DNA from: Bacillota bacterium
GTDB taxonomy: Bacteria > Bacillota > Sulfobacillia > JAJYWN01 > JAJZPE01
DNA: 36,226 nt
Reading direction: 5' to 3'
Assembly (NCBI GenBank): GCA_021787335.1
Contig: JAJYMC010000036.1
Location: forward strand, 1-36,226
Shown here: one piece after another, positions 22,621 to 30,542 of the stretch
Position numbering within the stretch: the stretch's first letter is position 1
Layout of the letters: each line of letters opens with the position of its first letter
The notes under the pieces: model-generated
Databases searched by the model: none
What the model was told of the DNA's origin: nothing
What the model saw: the letters and a program-made list of their open reading frames with translations, nothing else
Made by a program: the position numbers and the translations under genes

Positions 22621-25272
22621 ATGAACGAGCTCAGAGAAGCCAATCCGCGGAACCTTCCGCCGCACATACTGCACGAACTCAACCGCGTCGTGGGCCACGA
22701 CGGGGTGCTTTGCCGTGTCTTCGACCGGACGGTCTATCAGTATGACGGCACCAGCCTGGGCCACCTGCCCCTGGCCGCGGTCCTGCCGCGCACGCCCGAA
22801 CAGGTCGCGGCCTGCCTCGCCATCCTCACCAAGCACGGGCTGCCGGTCATCACCCGCGGCGCCGGCACCAACCTCAGCGGGGCGACCACCTTCGTCGCCG
22901 GCCAGGCGGTAATCGTCGAGACCAGCCGGATGAACCGGCTCGTCGACCTGGACCAGGCCAACGCCCGGGCTCTGGTCGAGCCGGGCCTGCGCAACCAGGA
23001 ACTGCAGGACGCGGTGGCCCCCCTCGGCCGCTTCTACCCGCCCGACCCGGCCAGCATGGCCGTGTCCACCCTCGGCGGCAACGTCGCCGAGAACTCCGGC
23101 GGGCCCAAGTGCATCAAGTACGGCGTCACCAACCGCTGGGTCAGCGGCCTCGAGGTCGCCCTGTCGACCGGCGAGGTGGTCCACACCGGCGGCGTCTCCG
23201 ACTACACCCCCGGCTACGACCTGACCGGCGTGCTCATCGGGTCGGAGGGCAACTTCGGCGTCATCACCAAGGCCCGACTGAAGCTCCATAACCGGCCCGG
23301 CGAGACTCGGACCCTCCTGGCCATCTTCAACCATCTCGACGACGCCGCGCGGACCGTCTCGTACATGATCGCCGAGGGCGTGACCCCGGCGACCATCGAA
23401 CTCATCGATGACGTCGTCCTGCAGGCCGTCGAGCAGAACGTCAAGGTGGGCTATCCGCTCGACGCCGAGGCCGTCCTCCTGATCGAGGTCGACGGGACGC
23501 CCGAGGCCGTGGCCGAGGACGCCGCCCACGTCGACCGCATCTGCCGCGAGCACGGCGCCCGTGAGGTCCGCACGGCCGCCTCGGAGCAAGAACGGGAGCT
23601 TCTGTGGCGCGGCCGCCGCGAGGCCGTGGGTTCGTTGGCCCGCCTCCGGCCGTCCTACGCCGAAGAGGACGTCGGCGTGCCGCCGAGCCTACTCCCGGAG
23701 ATGTTGCGGACGATCAAGGACATCGGCAAGCGCCATGACCTGGTCATCGGCAACGTCTTTCACGCCGGCGACGGGAACTTCCATCCGGTCGTCCTGTATG
23801 ACGAGCGCGATTCGGACGAGTCGCGCCGGATGCACGAGGCCAACTTCGAGATCATGAAAGCCGCCGCGGCCATGGGCGGGACCATCACCGGCGAGCACGG
23901 CGTCGGACGCCTGAAGCTCCCCGGCATGCCGCTGATGTTCAGCCGCGACGAGATGGTCTTCATGGCCGGTGTCAAGCGCGTTTTCGACCCATCCGGCCTC
24001 CTCAACCCGGGGAAGGTCATCCCGCCCACGGTCCTCGAGGACCCGTCGGCGACGGCCGTCGTCCGCCCGCCGGTCCCGGCCGAGGTGGCCGAGGTATTGG
24101 CCGAGGCGGGGGCCAAGGGCCTGTCCGTCGTCCCCACCGGGGCCGGGACCAAGCTCGCCGTCGGGCCGCGCCAGGACATCCCGGCCGGGGCCGTCCGGCT
24201 CGACCTGAGGCGGCTCCCCAGGGTCCTGGACTTCGATCGCGACAACCTCATCATCCGCGTCTCCGCCGGGGTCGGCCTGGCCGAACTGCAGTCGGAGCTG
24301 GCGCCGGAAGGCTTCTTCTTCCCGGCCGACCCGGACTTCGCCGGGCGGGCCACCATCGGCGGCGTGCTGGCGACGGGCGACGCCGGTTCCTATCGTCCGC
24401 GCTACGGCGAGGTCAAGGACAACGTCCTCGGCCTCAGCGTGGCCCTGGCCGACGGCCGCCGGCTCCACTTCGGCGGGCGGACGGTCAAGAACGTCGCCGG
24501 CTTCGACGTCAAGCGACTCCTCGTCGGGTCCTGGGGGACCCTCGGGGTCATCCTCGACGCCACGGTCCGCGTCTATCCCATCCCGGAGACCCAGACCGTC
24601 TCGGTGGCCTTCACTTCGGCCGACGGGGCGGGCCGCTTCATCGCGGCCGTGCGGGCCAACGGCGGCATCACCCCGGCCGCCCTGGACTTCGCCGACTTCG
24701 ACCCCCGCGCCGCGGCCGCGGCCATGGACGCCGGCCGGCGTCCGACCTTCCGCGTCTATGCCCGTTTCGAGGGCTCGTCGACGGTGACCGCGGCCCACAT
24801 CTCGCGGTTGGCGGCCATGGCCGAGACCGCGGGTGGTTCGCTGGAGCGGCTCAGCGCCGCCGAGGCTACGGCCCTGTGGACGGCCAGGACCGAAACGGCC
24901 GCCGCCTTCATCGCCACCGGCCGCGCCGTTTGGCTGAAGGCGGGATACGCCCCCGCCGGGCTCGCTGAGCTCCATCGCGACCTGGCCGCATTGACCGGCG
25001 CCGCCGGGGCCGGGCTCGCGGTCCTCGCCCATGCCGGCAACGGCGCCGCCGACGCCTTCATCTTCCCGTCCGATCGTGACGCTTCCGACGACGACCTGGC
25101 CAGGCTGGCCGAGGAACTCGGCCGGCGCGGCGGTTCGCTCTACCCGATGGCCCGCGGGCCCTGGTCCGCAAGCCTCGGGACTCTGTATGGCCGGCGTGAT
25201 GACGCCCGCCTGTCGGCCGAGGTCAAGCGGTACTTCGACCCGGACGACCGTTTCGGGGTGTACCGCGTATGA
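22621..25272 (+). CDS. glcDE: GlcD-GlcE fusion, FAD-linked 2-hydroxyacid dehydrogenase/oxidase
   Basis: 883 residues. ATG 22621 follows GAGAGAGGGA; the frame is open further upstream but overlaps gntR. Residues 1-470 are GlcD: FAD-binding PCMH fold (AVLPRTPEQVAACLAIL, VITRGAGTNLSGA, GNVAENSGGPKCIKYG) and FAD-oxidase C domain with HAGDGNFHP and GEHGVGRLK. From about 480 a second PCMH-type half begins, GlcE-like: VVPTGAGTKLAVGP, SAGVGLAEL, VKNVAGFDVKRLLVGSWGTLG. In most bacteria glcD and glcE are separate genes. Together with GlcF it would oxidise glycolate, D-lactate or another 2-hydroxy acid to the 2-oxo acid. GlcF starts in the 4-bp overlap ATGA, indicating coupled translation. Confidence 0.92.
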   Translation: MNELREANPRNLPPHILHELNRVVGHDGVLCRVFDRTVYQYDGTSLGHLPLAAVLPRTPEQVAACLAILTKHGLPVITRGAGTNLSGATTFVAGQAVIVETSRMNRLVDLDQANARALVEPGLRNQELQDAVAPLGRFYPPDPASMAVSTLGGNVAENSGGPKCIKYGVTNRWVSGLEVALSTGEVVHTGGVSDYTPGYDLTGVLIGSEGNFGVITKARLKLHNRPGETRTLLAIFNHLDDAARTVSYMIAEGVTPATIELIDDVVLQAVEQNVKVGYPLDAEAVLLIEVDGTPEAVAEDAAHVDRICREHGAREVRTAASEQERELLWRGRREAVGSLARLRPSYAEEDVGVPPSLLPEMLRTIKDIGKRHDLVIGNVFHAGDGNFHPVVLYDERDSDESRRMHEANFEIMKAAAAMGGTITGEHGVGRLKLPGMPLMFSRDEMVFMAGVKRVFDPSGLLNPGKVIPPTVLEDPSATAVVRPPVPAEVAEVLAEAGAKGLSVVPTGAGTKLAVGPRQDIPAGAVRLDLRRLPRVLDFDRDNLIIRVSAGVGLAELQSELAPEGFFFPADPDFAGRATIGGVLATGDAGSYRPRYGEVKDNVLGLSVALADGRRLHFGGRTVKNVAGFDVKRLLVGSWGTLGVILDATVRVYPIPETQTVSVAFTSADGAGRFIAAVRANGGITPAALDFADFDPRAAAAAMDAGRRPTFRVYARFEGSSTVTAAHISRLAAMAETAGGSLERLSAAEATALWTARTETAAAFIATGRAVWLKAGYAPAGLAELHRDLAALTGAAGAGLAVLAHAGNGAADAFIFPSDRDASDDDLARLAEELGRRGGSLYPMARGPWSASLGTLYGRRDDARLSAEVKRYFDPDDRFGVYRV

Positions 25273-26600
25273 ACCTCAAAGACATCTACGAAGAAGTCGC
25301 CAAGTGCAACCGGTGCGGCGGCTGTCAGGCCGTCTGCCCGACGTACGCCGAGACGCGGGTCGAGTGGTCGGTCGCCCGTGGTCGCATCGCCTTGGTCCGG
25401 GCGATGATCGAGGGCAAGCTCCCGGTCAGCCCGGAGACCATGGCTCCAATCTATGAGTGCCTCCTGTGCCAGAAGTGCGTCGTCAATTGCCCATCCGGCG
25501 TCCGCACCGATCAGATCATGCTGGCCGCCCGCGAGGAACTGATGAAGACCCAGGGGAAGCCGACCGTGGCGAAGGCGGCGGTGCGGGTCATCCGCGACCC
25601 CAAGCGCTTCAACGCCGCCGTGACCCTGCTCGGCTACTACACCAAGACCCTCCGGCCAGTGACCATCGTCACCCGGCTCGAGCGCGTCGCCCGCGTCGTC
25701 GCCAAGGCCAACGGCCTCGTGCCCAGGGTCGAGGGGCGGAGTCTGCAATCCATGGCCCCCAAGTACCTGAAGCCCGTGGCCGACCCGGCCCACCGGGTGG
25801 CCTACTTCATCGGCTGCGCGACGAACCGGCTCAACCACGCCCCCGGCGTGGCCACCATCGAGGTCCTGCAGCGGAACCGGGTCGCCGTCGAAGTCCCCGA
25901 GGCCGTCTGCTGCGGCCTCCCGGCCGCGTCCTACGGCGACCGCGAGACCGCTAGCGAGATGGCCCGCCGCAACCTGGACCACTTCGCCGACCTCGACGTC
26001 GAGGCCGTCGTCAGCGACTGCGGCAGCTGCACCTCGACCCTCTCCGAGTACGGCGAGCTTCTGGCCGATGACCCGGTCTACCGCGACCGGGCCAAGGCCT
26101 TCTCGGCCAAGGTCCGGGACATCTCCCAGTACCTCGTGGAGATCGACTTCGCCCGCCCAAGGGGCGAGGTCAAGACCTCCGTCACCTACCACGACCCCTG
26201 CCACCTCTGCCGTTACCTGAAGGTCACGGCCGAGCCGCGGACGGTCCTGCAGAGCATCCCCGGGGTCGACTTCCGCGAGATGAAGGAGGCCGACGCCTGT
26301 TGCGGTGCGGCCGGTTCCTACATGTTGACGCATCCGCAGTTGTCCGAGGAGATCCTCGGGCGCAAGGTCGCCCACGTCGCCGAGACCAAAGCCGAGGTCC
26401 TCGCCACCAGCTGCCCGGCCTGCCAGCTCAACCTGAGCTACGGGCTGAAGAAGCAGGCCGTTCCGGCCCGGGTGGTCCACACCGTCGAACTCCTCGCCCA
26501 GGCCTACCGGGCCGAGGAGGGCGTGGCGAGGCCGGCCGGCCGAGACGCGACGCGCGAGGCCAAGGCGACCCGACAGGAGGTGGCCGGCAGTGGCCGGTGA
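25269..26600 (+). CDS. glcF: GlcF-type Fe-S subunit of 2-hydroxyacid oxidase (CCG domain)
   Basis: 443 residues. The ATG overlaps the stop of glcDE (ATGA). The N-terminal double ferredoxin motif is CNRCGGCQAVCP near residue 13 and CLLCQKCVVNCP near 64. Two CCG (heterodisulphide-reductase-like) cysteine-rich domains follow: VCCGLPAA with DCGSC, and HDPCHLCRYLK, ACCGAAGSYML with TSCPACQLN. This layout is that of GlcF/LutA-like subunits, which pass electrons from the flavoprotein to membrane quinones or another carrier. The last 30 residues are an Arg/Ala/Glu-rich tail. The next gene's GTG lies 11 bp inside this gene's end, showing co-translation. Confidence 0.92.
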   Translation: MNLKDIYEEVAKCNRCGGCQAVCPTYAETRVEWSVARGRIALVRAMIEGKLPVSPETMAPIYECLLCQKCVVNCPSGVRTDQIMLAAREELMKTQGKPTVAKAAVRVIRDPKRFNAAVTLLGYYTKTLRPVTIVTRLERVARVVAKANGLVPRVEGRSLQSMAPKYLKPVADPAHRVAYFIGCATNRLNHAPGVATIEVLQRNRVAVEVPEAVCCGLPAASYGDRETASEMARRNLDHFADLDVEAVVSDCGSCTSTLSEYGELLADDPVYRDRAKAFSAKVRDISQYLVEIDFARPRGEVKTSVTYHDPCHLCRYLKVTAEPRTVLQSIPGVDFREMKEADACCGAAGSYMLTHPQLSEEILGRKVAHVAETKAEVLATSCPACQLNLSYGLKKQAVPARVVHTVELLAQAYRAEEGVARPAGRDATREAKATRQEVAGSGR

Positions 26601-27810
26601 GCTTCAGGACATGGACCGCCTGATCAATGAGGTCTGGGACGACGTCGTCGACTTCGCCCGGCGCCTGGTCCGCACGCCGAGCATCAGCGGCCAGGAACGC
26701 GAGGTCGCCGGCCTCATCCAGGCCGAGATGACCAAGCTCGGCTACGACGAGGTCTTCGCCGACTCGACCGGCAACGTCGTCGGGGTCATCCGCGGCGACG
26801 GTCACGGCGAGCACGTCCTCTTCAACTTCCACATGGACCACGTCTCCCCGGGTAACCTCGAAGCCTGGCCGTTCCCCCCGTATGAGGGCGTCATCCGCGA
26901 CGGATTCCTCCACGGCCGCGGGGCCAGCGACGTCAAGGGGGCGACGGCCGCCCAGGTCTACGCGGCGGCCCTGATCAAGAAGGCCGGCCTCAGGCACGGC
27001 GGCGACATCATCGTCACCGGCGTGGTCGATGAGGAACCCGGCGACATGTGGGGCATGCGACGGCTGGCGTCCGAGGTCCTGGCCCAGTACCCCGGCCGGA
27101 TCGGCCTGGTGGTCCTGGCCGAGGCCACGAGCCTTGATATCTATCTCGGTCACCGCGGCCGGGCCGAGTTCGAGATCTCGACCGTCGGCCAGATCGGCCA
27201 CTCGAGCTCACCATGGCGCGGCGTCAACGCCGTCTACCTGATGGCCCCGGTCGTCGCGGCCGTCGAGGAGATGGCCGGCGGCCTGCCCGAGGAAGCCTTC
27301 CTGGGCAAGTCCAGCGCGGCGGTGACCAACATCACGGCCTCGCCCGGCTGGGGCAGCATCATCCCCGACCGTAGCACCATCTGGGTCGACCGGCGCTTCC
27401 TTCCTTCAGAGGACAGAGTGTCTACAATCGACCAATTCGCGAAGATCCTCGCCGCCCGGGTGCCCGAGGGCCGGGCCACGGTGGCCGTCCGGAAGCTCGC
27501 CCACCGGAGCTACACGGGCCTCGAGGAGACCATCGAGCTGTACAAGCCGGCCTTCCTGACCGATCGCCACGAGCCGCACGTCGAGCGGGTCCGCTCGGCC
27601 CTCACCGCCCTGGGCCAGGACCCGGGGTTCGGCCGCTGGGACTTCGGCACCGACGGCACCCTGACCGCGGTCGACCTGGGCCTGCCGACCATCGGCTATT
27701 CAGCCGGCGAGGAGGTCTACGCCCACCAGCCCACCGACCGGGTCAGCCTGGACCTTTTGCGCAAGTCGGTACGCGGCAACGTGGCCATCGCCATGACGAC
27801 GACAGCGTGA
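26590..27810 (+). CDS. ygeY: M20-family metallohydrolase, YgeY-like
   Basis: 406 residues. GTG 26590 has SD AGGAGGT (26575-26581) and overlaps glcF by 11 bp. Zinc-ligand motifs: FHMDHV, GRGASDVKGA, the catalytic/ligand Glu pair VDEEPGD and the final H in EVYAHQPTDRV. The opening LVRTPSISGQEREVAGLIQ and the closing SAGEEVYAHQ are typical of the YgeY group, annotated as selenium-metabolism hydrolase or peptidase; its true substrate is uncertain. M20 enzymes cut peptides, N-acyl or N-carbamoyl amino acids in the cytosol. It is the first of three different M20 genes in this cluster. All catalytic residues look intact. Confidence 0.9.
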   Translation: MAGELQDMDRLINEVWDDVVDFARRLVRTPSISGQEREVAGLIQAEMTKLGYDEVFADSTGNVVGVIRGDGHGEHVLFNFHMDHVSPGNLEAWPFPPYEGVIRDGFLHGRGASDVKGATAAQVYAAALIKKAGLRHGGDIIVTGVVDEEPGDMWGMRRLASEVLAQYPGRIGLVVLAEATSLDIYLGHRGRAEFEISTVGQIGHSSSPWRGVNAVYLMAPVVAAVEEMAGGLPEEAFLGKSSAAVTNITASPGWGSIIPDRSTIWVDRRFLPSEDRVSTIDQFAKILAARVPEGRATVAVRKLAHRSYTGLEETIELYKPAFLTDRHEPHVERVRSALTALGQDPGFGRWDFGTDGTLTAVDLGLPTIGYSAGEEVYAHQPTDRVSLDLLRKSVRGNVAIAMTTTA

Positions 27811-27849
27811 ACCCAGGACTTTCGCAAGGACTTCCTTTCTAAAAGGCTA

Positions 27850-27855
27850 TATAAT
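27850..27855 (+). promoter_or_regulatory. Candidate -10 element upstream of larA
   Basis: TATAAT is a perfect -10 hexamer 39 bp after the ygeY stop, but no good -35 lies 16-18 bp upstream. Two AGGACTT repeats (27815-27821, 27827-27833) sit in that place and could be an activator site. An internal promoter here is plausible, not proven. Confidence 0.4.
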
Positions 27856-27919
27856 GGTCTGTTGCGGCCTGTCGCCACCCATGGTATGGCCTGACAGCGG
27901 CGGCATCATGCGGACGATG

Positions 27920-27934
27920 TGTCAACAGTTGGCA
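27920..27934. promoter_or_regulatory. Candidate operator upstream of larA, related to the gntR palindrome
   Basis: TGTCAACAGTTGGCA forms an imperfect palindrome TGTCAAC-A-GTTGGCA with one mismatch. It agrees with the 15-mer at 21737-21751 in 11 of 15 positions, and the four differences are all transitions. Its position, 43 bp before larA and after the candidate -10, fits repression by a shared regulator. Confidence 0.45.
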
Positions 27935-27936
27935 AA

Positions 27937-27964
27937 GGCGACCGGCTCAGCAAGAGCCGTCGCC
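27937..27964 (+). promoter_or_regulatory. Stable hairpin just before the larA ribosome-binding site
   Basis: GGCGACCGGCTC (27937-27948) pairs with GAGCCGTCGCC (27954-27964) with one bulged C and a 5-nt loop. SD-like GAGAGGGGGG and ATG 27978 follow within 14 nt. It may stabilise the mRNA or tune larA translation. Confidence 0.5.
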
Positions 27965-27977
27965 TCGAGAGGGGGGC

Positions 27978-29294
27978 ATGGCGGTGTATTCCATCAGGCG
28001 CGACGGGGCCCAGGTCGAATATCGGGATGACCTCGAGCACGTCACCCTGAAGGTCGGGGAGGAGCAGTTCGCCGATCTGATCGGGATGACCGAGCCGGCG
28101 CCGATCACCGCCCGCAGCGCATACGAGGAAGCCATACGCCGCCCCATCGGCGCCCGACCCCTGGCCGAGCTGGCCGGGCAGGCCCGGCGGGCCTGCGTCA
28201 TCGTCCCCGACTCGACCCGCAACGCGCCTTCCGGCCGGCTGCTGCCGGTCATCCTCGACGAGATGCTCTCGGGCGGTCTGCGCCCTCAGGATATCACCGT
28301 CGTCGTCGCCATCGGCGTCCACCGCGCGGCCACCGGCCGGGAACTGGACGAGATAATCGGGCCCTTCCGGGGCCGGATCCGCCTCGTCAACCACGACCCC
28401 TACACCCGTGAGGCGCTCGTCTCCCTGGGCCAGACGGCCCGCGGCACGCCCATCGAGGTCAGCCGCCTGGTCTATGACTGCGACCTCCGCGTCGGACTGG
28501 CCAAGGTCGAGCCGCACGAGTTCGCCGGCTTTTCCGGCGGCCGCAAGCTGGTCCTACCGGGCGTCTCCAGCGAGTCCTCGATCGTCACCAACCACCGCCC
28601 GGAGATGATCCTCGACCCTCGCGCCTACATCGGCATCCTCGATGGCAACCCGGTCAGCGAGGACATGGAGGAAGCGGCCTCCCGGCTCGGTCTGAACTTC
28701 GTGGTCAACACGGTGGTCGACCGGGCGGGGGAGCCGGTAGGTGTCTTCGCCGGCGACCTCATCGGGGCGCATCGCACGGCCGTCGCCTTCCTGCGCTCGT
28801 ACGCCGAGGTGGCCTTGGACGCGCGGCCCGATGTCATCGTCACCACGCCGGGGACCCCCCTGAACATCAACCTCTATCAGTCCCTGAAGCCCGTCTTCGC
28901 CGCGGAGCCGGTGATCGCCGAGGGCGGCGCCATCGTCCTCTACAGCGCCTGCCACGAGGGTGTCGGGTCCGAGGACATGCTCAAGCCGTATGACGGCCAG
29001 ACCAGCCCGGACGGCGTCATCGCCCGGCTGAAGCAGGGCTACAAGATCCAGATGGACCACGCCCTGCTCCTCTCACGGGTCCAGAAGAAGGGCCTGAAGC
29101 TCTTCGCCGCTTCGGCCGGCGCCCCGGCCGAGGCCCTGAAGACGATGTTCATCGAGGCGGCGGGCTCGCCGCAGGAGGCCCTAGACCGGGCCATCGCCCA
29201 CGTCCAGGCGGGCACCCGGGCAGCCGGCCGGCCGGTCCGCGTCCTGTTCTTCCCGCAACCTCAGCGGACCCTGCCCACCATCAGGCCGCACTGA
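27978..29294 (+). CDS. larA: LarA-family nickel-pincer 2-hydroxyacid (lactate) racemase
   Basis: 438 residues. ATG 27978 follows GAGAGGGGGG. The family isomerises lactate or other 2-hydroxy acids using a nickel-pincer nucleotide. Conserved LarA residues can be placed: D78 and R81 in VPDSTRNAP, H115 in AIGVHRAATG, H180 and cofactor-bound Lys K190 in VEPHEFAGFSGGRKLVLPG, H206 in VTNHRPEM, and a QSLKP block further on. The cofactor enzymes LarB, LarC and LarE are not in the window and must be elsewhere. Next to a GlcDE-F oxidase it would convert the wrong enantiomer of a released 2-hydroxy acid. LarA homologues act on several acids, so lactate is only the default guess. Confidence 0.88.
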   Translation: MAVYSIRRDGAQVEYRDDLEHVTLKVGEEQFADLIGMTEPAPITARSAYEEAIRRPIGARPLAELAGQARRACVIVPDSTRNAPSGRLLPVILDEMLSGGLRPQDITVVVAIGVHRAATGRELDEIIGPFRGRIRLVNHDPYTREALVSLGQTARGTPIEVSRLVYDCDLRVGLAKVEPHEFAGFSGGRKLVLPGVSSESSIVTNHRPEMILDPRAYIGILDGNPVSEDMEEAASRLGLNFVVNTVVDRAGEPVGVFAGDLIGAHRTAVAFLRSYAEVALDARPDVIVTTPGTPLNINLYQSLKPVFAAEPVIAEGGAIVLYSACHEGVGSEDMLKPYDGQTSPDGVIARLKQGYKIQMDHALLLSRVQKKGLKLFAASAGAPAEALKTMFIEAAGSPQEALDRAIAHVQAGTRAAGRPVRVLFFPQPQRTLPTIRPH

Positions 29295-29340
29295 GCCCGC
29301 AGTCACACTGAGCCCGCAGTCATCCTGAGCCCGCTCCACG
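29291..29340 (+). repeat. 17-bp tandem repeat at the end of larA
   Basis: CTGAGCCCGCAGTCACA (29291-29307), then CTGAGCCCGCAGTCATC (29308-29324), then a partial third unit CTGAGCCCGC (29325-29334). The first unit contains the larA stop. No coding or terminator function is visible. Confidence 0.75.
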
Positions 29341-29371
29341 CAAGCGCGACTCCACTCCAGGAAGGAGACCC

Positions 29372-30523
29372 ATGATGTCCGTCATCGAACTGACCCAGTC
29401 ACTCGTCCGCATCCCCAGCGAGAACCCCACCGGCAGCGAGGCCAAGATCGGCGAGTTCGTCGCCGACTGGATGAGGCGCCTGCCCGGCGTCGAGGTCATC
29501 AGCTACGAGGTCCGTCCCGGACGGCCCAACGTCATCGGCCTCCTCCCGGGGCAGACCCGCCGGCCCGGCCTGGCCTATCTCGGCCACATGGACACCGTCC
29601 CCCGTGGCGAAGGTTGGGTCCACGGCCCCTTCGACGGGGTCATCGAGGACGGCAAGCTTTACGGACGCGGCTCGGCCGACATGAAGGGCGGTCTGGCGGC
29701 GATCATGGTCGCTCTCCAGAACCTGGCCACCTCCGGCCAGCGCCCCCGCAAGGACTTGCTCGTCTGCGCGACCATGGATGAGGAAGGGACGGACATGCTC
29801 GGTGCGGTCGACCTGGTCAAGCGCGGCCACATCGACCGGGACACGATCATCGTCGCCACCGAGCCCACGGGACTGAAGCTCCTCACCGCCCACAAGGGCG
29901 TCATCTGGTACGAGATAATCACCCGCGGCAAGAACGCCCACGCCGGCAACCCGCAGCACGGCGTCGACGCCATCCACGGCATGGCCAAGGTCCTGGCCGC
30001 CCTGAAGGACCGCGTCGCCGCTTTGCCGCACGCTCACGCGAGCCTCGGCTGGCCTTCGGTCACCTACGGGAAGATCGAAGGCGGCGAGAAGACCAACGTC
30101 GTCCCCGACCGTTGCCGGGTCGAGGTCGACATGCGGCTCGTCCCGCCGATGACCATCGCGGCCTCGGCCGAGCTCGTCAGGCAGGTGGCCGACGAGGTCA
30201 TGGCCGGCTTCCCCGGGCTCAAGGTCGAGTTCAGGCAGTTCAACATCGACCGCCCACCGGTCGAGACCGACCCGAAGTCCCCAGTCATCGACGGCTTCAA
30301 GTCGGCCATCGCCGCCGTCACCGGCGCCAAGGCGGAGGTCGACGGCTTCCCGGCTTACACCGACGCGGCCATCATCGCCGCCATCACCGGCAACCCGCAC
30401 AGCGCCCTCTACGGGCCGGGTCGCCTGGAGCAGGCCCACACCATCGACGAGTTCGTGGCCACGGCCGAACTGGAGACGGCCGCCGCCGTCCTGACCGAAG
30501 CCGCCCGCCGGCTCATCTTCTGA
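29372..30523 (+). CDS. M20-family amidohydrolase, ArgE/DapE type
   Basis: 383 residues. ATG 29372 (or 29375) follows AGGAAGGAG. Zinc-site motifs are complete: YLGHMDTVP, GRGSADMKGG, MDEEGTDM with the catalytic Glu pair, ATEPTG, and the final HTIDE in RLEQAHTIDEF. A dimerisation/lid domain lies between about residues 170 and 280 (KGVIWYEIITRGKNAHAGNP). It matches ArgE/DapE/acetylornithine-deacetylase-like peptidases, which cut N-acyl amino acids or dipeptides. No arginine or lysine synthesis genes are near; the importer and 2-hydroxyacid genes point to catabolism. The next gene starts 19 bp after the stop. Confidence 0.9.
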   Translation: MMSVIELTQSLVRIPSENPTGSEAKIGEFVADWMRRLPGVEVISYEVRPGRPNVIGLLPGQTRRPGLAYLGHMDTVPRGEGWVHGPFDGVIEDGKLYGRGSADMKGGLAAIMVALQNLATSGQRPRKDLLVCATMDEEGTDMLGAVDLVKRGHIDRDTIIVATEPTGLKLLTAHKGVIWYEIITRGKNAHAGNPQHGVDAIHGMAKVLAALKDRVAALPHAHASLGWPSVTYGKIEGGEKTNVVPDRCRVEVDMRLVPPMTIAASAELVRQVADEVMAGFPGLKVEFRQFNIDRPPVETDPKSPVIDGFKSAIAAVTGAKAEVDGFPAYTDAAIIAAITGNPHSALYGPGRLEQAHTIDEFVATAELETAAAVLTEAARRLIF

Positions 30524-30542
30524 GGAGGCCTGACCTGACGCC

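Noticed and set aside
23689-25032. Long minus-strand frames over the glcDE gene (and similar ones over glcF, livJ, M20 and aldo/keto reductase genes)
   Set aside because: All are antisense to genes with clear conserved motifs, lack SD sites and have no recognisable motif of their own.
27978-29294. A complete lactate racemase operon
   Set aside because: Only larA is present; larB, larC and larE for the nickel cofactor are not in the window, so maturation genes must be elsewhere.
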